Origin: CAZCFB01 sp964511535
GTDB taxonomy: Bacteria > Myxococcota_A > Polyangia > GCA-2747355 > CAZCFB01
Length of the DNA: 18,826 nucleotides
Direction of reading: 5' to 3'
NCBI GenBank assembly: GCA_964511535.1
Contig: CAZEFW010000177.1
Location: forward strand, 1-18,826
Positions 15,148 through 18,826 of this stretch are shown in pieces. Both the position numbers and the translations under genes were made by a program. How positions within the stretch are numbered: position 1 is the first letter of the stretch; each line of letters opens with the position of its first letter. Below the pieces are notes generated by a model. That model had not been told where the DNA came from. It did no database searches and worked only from the letters and a program-made list of their open reading frames with translations.

Positions 15148-15175
15148 TTGAATTAACCATCTGGTTGATTAATAT
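15148..15175 (+). promoter_or_regulatory. Sigma70-like promoter with palindromic operator in its spacer
   Basis: TTGAAT (15148-15153) and TAATAT (15170-15175) are separated by 16 bases. Between them, at 15151-15170, is a near-perfect palindrome: AATTAACCA, TC, TGGTTGATT, with eight of nine positions paired. A repressor on this site would block both boxes, the usual arrangement for TetR-family control. The promoter sits in the most AT-rich part of the window and would start transcription about 27 bases before the gene at 15209. The TetR gene just upstream is the obvious candidate regulator (inference). Confidence 0.6.
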
Positions 15176-15208
15176 TTCACCCTCCACTTTGGCCAAGGAA
15201 AAGAGACC

Positions 15209-16765
15209 ATGCGTTCGCCGCGCTTGTTGCTGATCAATCCATCCACCGGGCCGTCATTCTGGGGGCTTGATCATGCCATGGACCTGTGGGAGGGGAAGTA
15301 CTCCAACGCGCCCCTGGGGCTGATGACCATCGCCGCGCTGACCCCTGACCACTGGCAGGTCGAACTGGTGGACGAGAACGTCTCCACCCTCGACCTCGAC
15401 ACGCCGTGCGACGTGGTGGGCATCGGCGCCATGAACGTCCAGTCCTCCCGGGCGCTGGAGCTGGCAGCGGCCTTCCGGAAGCGAGGGCGGCTGGTGGTGA
15501 TGGGCGGGCCGCACCCGAGCCTGCAGCCCGAACGGTTCCAGCCCCACGCCGACGTGGTGATGGTGGGTGAGGCGGAGCGCACCTGGCCTTCGTTCTGCGC
15601 GGACTTCGAGCGCGGGCAGCAGCGCGGCCGCTACGTGGAGCGCGAGCAGGTCGATCTCGCCCTGTCGCCGGTGCCCCGGTTCGACCTGGTGCACGCGCTC
15701 GATTACGCCAGCCTGCCAGTGCAGACCAGCCGCGGGTGCCCCCACGACTGCGAGTTCTGCGATGTGCTGATCCTCAACGGCCGGCGGGTGCGAACCAAGC
15801 CGCGCCACCAGGTGCTCGCCGAGGTGAAGGCGATCCGGGACAACGGCGGGGACTCGATCTTCTTCACCGACGACAACTTCGTGGGCAACCGCAAGTACGT
15901 GCGCTCCCTGCTCGAGGGGCTGGTGCAGCTGAACGTGGAGGGCGATGTTCCGCTCTACTTCTTCACCCAGGCGTCCCTCGACCTGGCAGAGCAGCCCGAC
16001 TTGCTCGACCTGATGAGCCGCGCCGGGTTCACCCGGGTGTTCATCGGCGTGGAGACGCCGCGCCGCCAGAACCTGGTGGACGCGGGCAAGCGCGCCAACG
16101 TGCGGGGCAATCTGTTGCAGCGGATCCAGACCATCCAGTCCGCGGGGTTGATGATCTGGGCCGGCATGATCGTGGGCATGGACAACGACGATCCGAGCAT
16201 CTTCGCCGAGCAGGCCGAGTTCCTCGACGAGGCTGGCATCCCGGTGGCCATGGTGGGCATGCTCAACGCGCCGCCCGACACCAGGCTGTACCACCGCCTG
16301 GAGGCCGAGGGGCGCCTCTACCTCGAGGAGACCGACTGGGCGGACAACTGCGCCTGGACCAACATCATCCCCCGGGCCATGACCCGCCAGCAGCTGTTCG
16401 CCGGCTACGCCGAGCTGCTCCAGGAGATCTATCGCCCCGAGGCGTACGCCCGTCGCGTGATGACCAACGTCTGGCAGATGGACCGCGGCGCGCGCAGCCT
16501 GTCGGCCAGCACCCGCCTGCCTTCACGGTCCGAGCTGACGGCGCTGTGGCGCGCCATCCACACTTACACGTTCTCGCGGGATCCCGCGCGCCGGCGCCAC
16601 TTCCTGCCGAACGTGCTCAAGGTCATCGCCCTGCGTCCCGAGCGCATGGTGGAGGCTGCGATCCACCTGGCCATGTGGCGGCACTTCGAGACCTACGTGC
16701 CGAACCTGGTGACCGAGCTGCGCCGCGTGGCCGCCGCGGAGCTGATCCCGCGCAAGGCAGCCTGA
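15209..16765 (+). CDS. B12-binding-domain radical SAM protein, DUF4070 type (HpnP/HpnR-like)
   Basis: The product has 518 residues. ATG has AAGGAAAAGAG just upstream. Residues 1-140 form the cobalamin-binding domain (LLLINPSTGPSFWG, NAPLGLMTIAALTP, VVGIGAMNVQSSRALELA, VVMGGPHPSLQPE, VVMVGEAERTW). The radical SAM motif is C177-C181-C184 in RGCPHDCEFCDVLILNGRRVRTK, which is close to the RGCPxxCEFCD...GR..RTK signature of HpnP/HpnR hopanoid methylases and other DUF4070 proteins. FFTDDNFVGNRKYVRSLL and FIGVETP follow. The C-terminal 150 residues have the DUF4070 layout (ALNAPP-like MLNAPPDTRLYHRLEAEGRL). Function may be methylation of a lipid or another small molecule; whether it belongs to the peptide system is unclear. 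It has its own promoter and converges on the kinase gene. Confidence 0.85.
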   Translation: MRSPRLLLINPSTGPSFWGLDHAMDLWEGKYSNAPLGLMTIAALTPDHWQVELVDENVSTLDLDTPCDVVGIGAMNVQSSRALELAAAFRKRGRLVVMGGPHPSLQPERFQPHADVVMVGEAERTWPSFCADFERGQQRGRYVEREQVDLALSPVPRFDLVHALDYASLPVQTSRGCPHDCEFCDVLILNGRRVRTKPRHQVLAEVKAIRDNGGDSIFFTDDNFVGNRKYVRSLLEGLVQLNVEGDVPLYFFTQASLDLAEQPDLLDLMSRAGFTRVFIGVETPRRQNLVDAGKRANVRGNLLQRIQTIQSAGLMIWAGMIVGMDNDDPSIFAEQAEFLDEAGIPVAMVGMLNAPPDTRLYHRLEAEGRLYLEETDWADNCAWTNIIPRAMTRQQLFAGYAELLQEIYRPEAYARRVMTNVWQMDRGARSLSASTRLPSRSELTALWRAIHTYTFSRDPARRRHFLPNVLKVIALRPERMVEAAIHLAMWRHFETYVPNLVTELRRVAAAELIPRKAA

Positions 16766-16803
16766 GCGAGCGCCGCTCCTCTCAGGCCCACGCCATCCGC
16801 AGG

Positions 16804-18384
16804 CTATTGCTCTCCCGAGCCCCTGTTCGCCGCCTCCCGCGCCAGAGCCAACAGCTCGCGTGATTCGACGGGCTTGGCCAGGCAACGGTTGTCGTTCTCC
16901 TTGAGGAACCTGGTGGCGCTGGGAGTGAAAGCGCCGCCGGTCATGAACACGACGTGCGGGCAGAGGTCGGGCTGGTTCTGCTGGAGCCAGCGGAACAGGT
17001 CCATGCCGGTCATGTCCGGCATGGCGAGGTCGGTCAGGACCAGGTCGAACGCCGCGCCCCGCTCGAGCGCCTCGACGGCCTCCCGGCCCCCCAGGGCCAC
17101 GGTGACCTTGTGCTTCTTGCGCTTCAGGATTCGCCGGATCGACTTGGTGATCATCTCTTCATCGTCCACCACGAGCACGCGGGCGCAGGCGGGCCCGGCG
17201 ACCTGGTCTCGTGGCACCGCCACCGGAAGCACCGGCTCGTCCTCCGCGGCGGCGTGGTCCACGGCTGGCAGCCGTATGGTAAAGCACGCCCCCTCTCCTT
17301 GAGCGCTGGTGGCCTGGATGGTGCCGCCCATGGCGGTGATGAACTCGTGGCAGATGGACAGCCCCAGGCCCGCGCCCAACCCCACAGGCTTGCTGGTGTA
17401 GAAGGGATCGAAGATGTGGGGCAGCTGGTCGGGGTGGATGCCCCGGCCGTTGTCGCGAATGGTGCAAACGACCTCGTCTCCCTCGAGCCGGGTCCCGATG
17501 GTGATCCGGTTGCTGGGCGTCTTGCTCTCATCCAGGGCCTGGACCGCGTTGATGAGCAGGTTCAGAAAGACCTGGGACAGGCGGCCGGCGTTGCCGTACG
17601 CGGGGCGTAGCTGGCCGAGATCTTTTTCCATAGTGGCCCGATGCCGCAGCTGGTTCTGTGCCAGCTGCAAGGCCGCCTCGAGCACCTCATTGACGTCCAC
17701 CCGCGCGCGCCTGTCGTCCTCGGCCCTGGAGAAGGTCTTGAGCGCGTCCACGATATCGCGGACCCGCTTGCAGCCGTTCAAGGCCTGGCTCAACAGCTCG
17801 CTCTCGCTGGTGGGTTCACCCCGGCGCTGGTGGGCCGAGAGCAGCTCCTCGAGGTTGAGCATGGCGTAGGTCAGAGGGTTGTTGATCTCGTGTGCCACCC
17901 CCGCGGCCAGGGTGCCGACGCTGGCCATGCGGTTGGCGCGGGCCACCTGCTGCTGGAGCTGTCGCCGCTCGGTGATGTCCACCAGCTGGTGCAGCAAGAT
18001 GCGCTTGCCCCCCTGGCGCACGAAATCCGTCAGGTATGTGGTCGCGCGGACCCAGGTCTCCTTTTCAGGGATGGCGAAATCGAGGGTCATCGCCTCGCCG
18101 CTGCGCACCGTCTGCTCCAGCGGACACCCTGGCAGGGCACCTTCCTCGAGCTTCAGCACATCGTGGCAGCGTTTTCCAGCCCGCGCCGCCGGTTCCTCGC
18201 CAGCCATCGCCTCCATCGCCCGGTTGGCCAGCACGATCTCGCCGTCCTCGTCCACCAACATGTTGCCAAAGGGGTACGCGTTCAGGGCCAGCTCGAGCGT
18301 TCGAGCCGCTTCTTCGGTCAGGACCACAGCTTCTACAGGAACGGCCTTATCAGAATCAGGCGAAAGGTTCGACGGACGGCTCAT
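16804..18384 (-). CDS. PAS-containing hybrid histidine kinase with C-terminal receiver domain
   Basis: The product has 526 residues. ATG has GAGGG six bases upstream. The order is: PAS sensor (about 25-140; NMLVDEDGEIVLANRA, with C73 and C87 in a KRCHDVL...GCPLEQ segment); HisKA with phosphoacceptor H165 in GVAHEINNPL; ATPase with N box NLLINAVQAL (275-284), DNGRGI (311-316), FDPFYTSK and GLGAGLGLSI; and receiver with D407-D408, phosphoacceptor D452, T482 and K504. There is no transmembrane segment, so it is a soluble cytoplasmic kinase. No output regulator is encoded beside it, so phosphotransfer to a distant protein is likely. It converges on the B12 radical SAM gene with a 38-base gap, and a functional link to the cluster is not evident. 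The PAS cysteines could indicate redox or cofactor sensing (inference). Confidence 0.93.
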   Translation of the reverse strand: MSRPSNLSPDSDKAVPVEAVVLTEEAARTLELALNAYPFGNMLVDEDGEIVLANRAMEAMAGEEPAARAGKRCHDVLKLEEGALPGCPLEQTVRSGEAMTLDFAIPEKETWVRATTYLTDFVRQGGKRILLHQLVDITERRQLQQQVARANRMASVGTLAAGVAHEINNPLTYAMLNLEELLSAHQRRGEPTSESELLSQALNGCKRVRDIVDALKTFSRAEDDRRARVDVNEVLEAALQLAQNQLRHRATMEKDLGQLRPAYGNAGRLSQVFLNLLINAVQALDESKTPSNRITIGTRLEGDEVVCTIRDNGRGIHPDQLPHIFDPFYTSKPVGLGAGLGLSICHEFITAMGGTIQATSAQGEGACFTIRLPAVDHAAAEDEPVLPVAVPRDQVAGPACARVLVVDDEEMITKSIRRILKRKKHKVTVALGGREAVEALERGAAFDLVLTDLAMPDMTGMDLFRWLQQNQPDLCPHVVFMTGGAFTPSATRFLKENDNRCLAKPVESRELLALAREAANRGSGEQ

Positions 18385-18480
18385 GAAATACCCTCAACGT
18401 GCTCCTGATTTAGGACTAGCCCGTATTGGGTAGCGCGCAAGAAATAACATCCAATCGAAGGGATGATCGACGTGACCGCG
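18385..18480. other. Non-coding upstream region of kinase gene
   Basis: This 96-base stretch holds the kinase gene's ribosome binding site (GAGGG on the minus strand) and presumably its promoter. No convincing -35/-10 pair or sigma54 site was found; the best GG...GC spacing is 12, not 10. Its right end, CGCGGC at 18477-18482, pairs with GCCGCG at 18488-18493 in the first repeat. Confidence 0.5.
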
Positions 18481-18548
18481 GCGAGACGCCGCGTCTACCG
18501 GGGATTGTTCACGTGCAGCGACGAGCACGGGCCCGCAGGGCCCGCGCG
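18481..18548. repeat. Extragenic palindromic repeat, copy 1 (68 bp)
   Basis: It is tandem with copy 2 (63 of 68 positions identical by eye). It contains AGACGCCGCGTCT, a GTGC/GCAC stem and a GGGCCC hairpin with the three-base loop GCA. The next copy keeps both stems but changes the loop. There is no credible protein. Confidence 0.85.
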
Positions 18549-18660
18549 GCGAGACGCCGCGTCTACCGGGAATTGTTCATGTGCAGCGACGAGCACGGGC
18601 CCATCGGGCCCGCGCGTAGTCAACCCCGCGGGGTGAAAGTCACTGCGCCAGAACGAAAAA
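18549..18660. repeat. Extragenic palindromic repeat, copy 2 (long form)
   Basis: The first 68 bases repeat copy 1. From 18569 to 18660 it matches copy 3 at 87 of 92 positions. The GGGCCC hairpin has loop ATC, and the CCCCGCGGGG palindrome and GTGAAAGTCAC segment follow. The copy ends in GAACGAAAAA, which flows into the terminator hairpin. Confidence 0.85.
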
Positions 18661-18685
18661 CGGCCCTGCCGAAGCAGGGCCGTTT
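18658..18685 (-). terminator. Intrinsic terminator with UUCG tetraloop (minus strand)
   Basis: A perfect 12-bp stem, AAACGGCCCTGC with GCAGGGCCGTTT, closes a four-base loop. On the minus strand the loop reads TTCG closed by C-G, a very stable tetraloop, and the transcript runs on into TTTTT. It would stop transcription entering from beyond the right edge and insulate the kinase gene. On the plus strand only three T follow, so termination there is weaker. Confidence 0.8.
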
Positions 18686-18721
18686 GTAGTGGCGGCTCAG
18701 GGACTTGACTGCGAAGTGAAG

Positions 18722-18740
18722 AATTCCACGAAGTGGAATT
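18722..18740. repeat. Short hairpin AATTCCAC / GTGGAATT
   Basis: This is a perfect 8-bp inverted repeat with a GAA loop, immediately preceding and overlapping copy 3. It occupies the place taken in copies 1 and 2 by the AGACGCCGCGTCT palindrome. Confidence 0.7.
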
Positions 18741-18826
18741 GTTCACATGCAGCGACGAGCACGGGCCCCGTGGGCCCGCGCGTAGTCAACCCCGCGGGGT
18801 GAAAGTCACTGCGCCAGAACGAAAAA
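18735..18826. repeat. Extragenic palindromic repeat, copy 3, cut by window end
   Basis: Its 92 bases match copy 2 except for two changes near the start and the three loop bases of the GGGCCC hairpin (CGT). It ends at the same GAACGAAAAA where copy 2 enters the terminator, so the repeat probably continues beyond the window. Confidence 0.85.

Noticed and set aside
18400..18450. Sigma54 promoter upstream of the kinase gene on the minus strand
   Set aside because: The GG and GC elements are 12 bases apart instead of 10.
18617..18660. Group II intron fragment
   Set aside because: Only a short GTGAAAGTC resemblance; no domain V helix or intron-encoded protein is present.
18426..18746. Two open frames in the terminal repeats (87 residues on + and 83 on -)
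   Set aside because: Both translate palindromic repeat DNA and the terminator, and have no domain or ribosome binding site.

Overview
The window is very GC-rich (about 70 % by eye, not computed) and gene-dense. Genes are often joined by 4-base stop/start overlaps and have purine-rich ribosome binding sites. The codon use, the DUF4070-type B12 radical SAM enzyme, the Tat substrate and the PAS/HisKA/REC hybrid kinase suggest a Gram-negative of deltaproteobacterial or myxobacterial type. That is inference; no marker gene is present. The first 94 bases are low-complexity G/C and the last bases break off inside a repeat copy, so this may be a whole short contig.

Region 1 (225-2869, +) is a His-Xaa-Ser (Hxs) peptide-modification operon: an HxsD-type protein with an added acidic tail, a second short HxsD-like protein, the radical SAM/SPASM maturase HxsB, and the HxsA-type precursor. 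The precursor ends in eighteen consecutive His-Gly-Ser triplets and a final Trp. Known Hxs systems are named for about six such triplets.

Region 2 (2876-5216, -) holds a Tat-exported protein of unknown function and two small radical SAM proteins. It converges on the precursor gene with only six bases between stop codons. The second radical SAM gene has no conventional start codon before its FeS motif and is in frame with the preceding gene across a TGA.

Region 3 (5397-11305, +) is a B12-binding-type radical SAM protein followed by four related radical SAM genes, three of whose four members are linked by 4-base overlaps and the last by a 2-base gap. One has a large C-terminal extension with a second cysteine cluster.

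Region 4 (11316-14335, -) is a two-gene operon. It encodes a degenerate radical SAM domain (CxxxCxxC lost) fused to a class I methyltransferase, and then a B12-type radical SAM protein. Region 5 is a divergent TetR regulator (14382-15047), an AT-rich regulatory gap with a good sigma70-like promoter carrying a palindrome in its spacer, and a DUF4070-type B12 radical SAM enzyme (15209-16765). A hybrid histidine kinase (16804-18384, -) converges on it. The final 442 bases are non-coding and contain palindromic repeats and a UUCG-loop terminator.

In all there are ten intact and one degenerate radical SAM protein in about 16 kb. Seven (six intact plus the degenerate one) are visibly paralogous. 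The simplest reading is an expanded Hxs-type ribosomally synthesised peptide system, in which HxsB and several HxsC-like, B12-dependent and methyltransferase enzymes could decorate a repetitive His-Gly-Ser substrate. That all of these act on the same substrate is inference from clustering. No transporter or leader peptidase is present.
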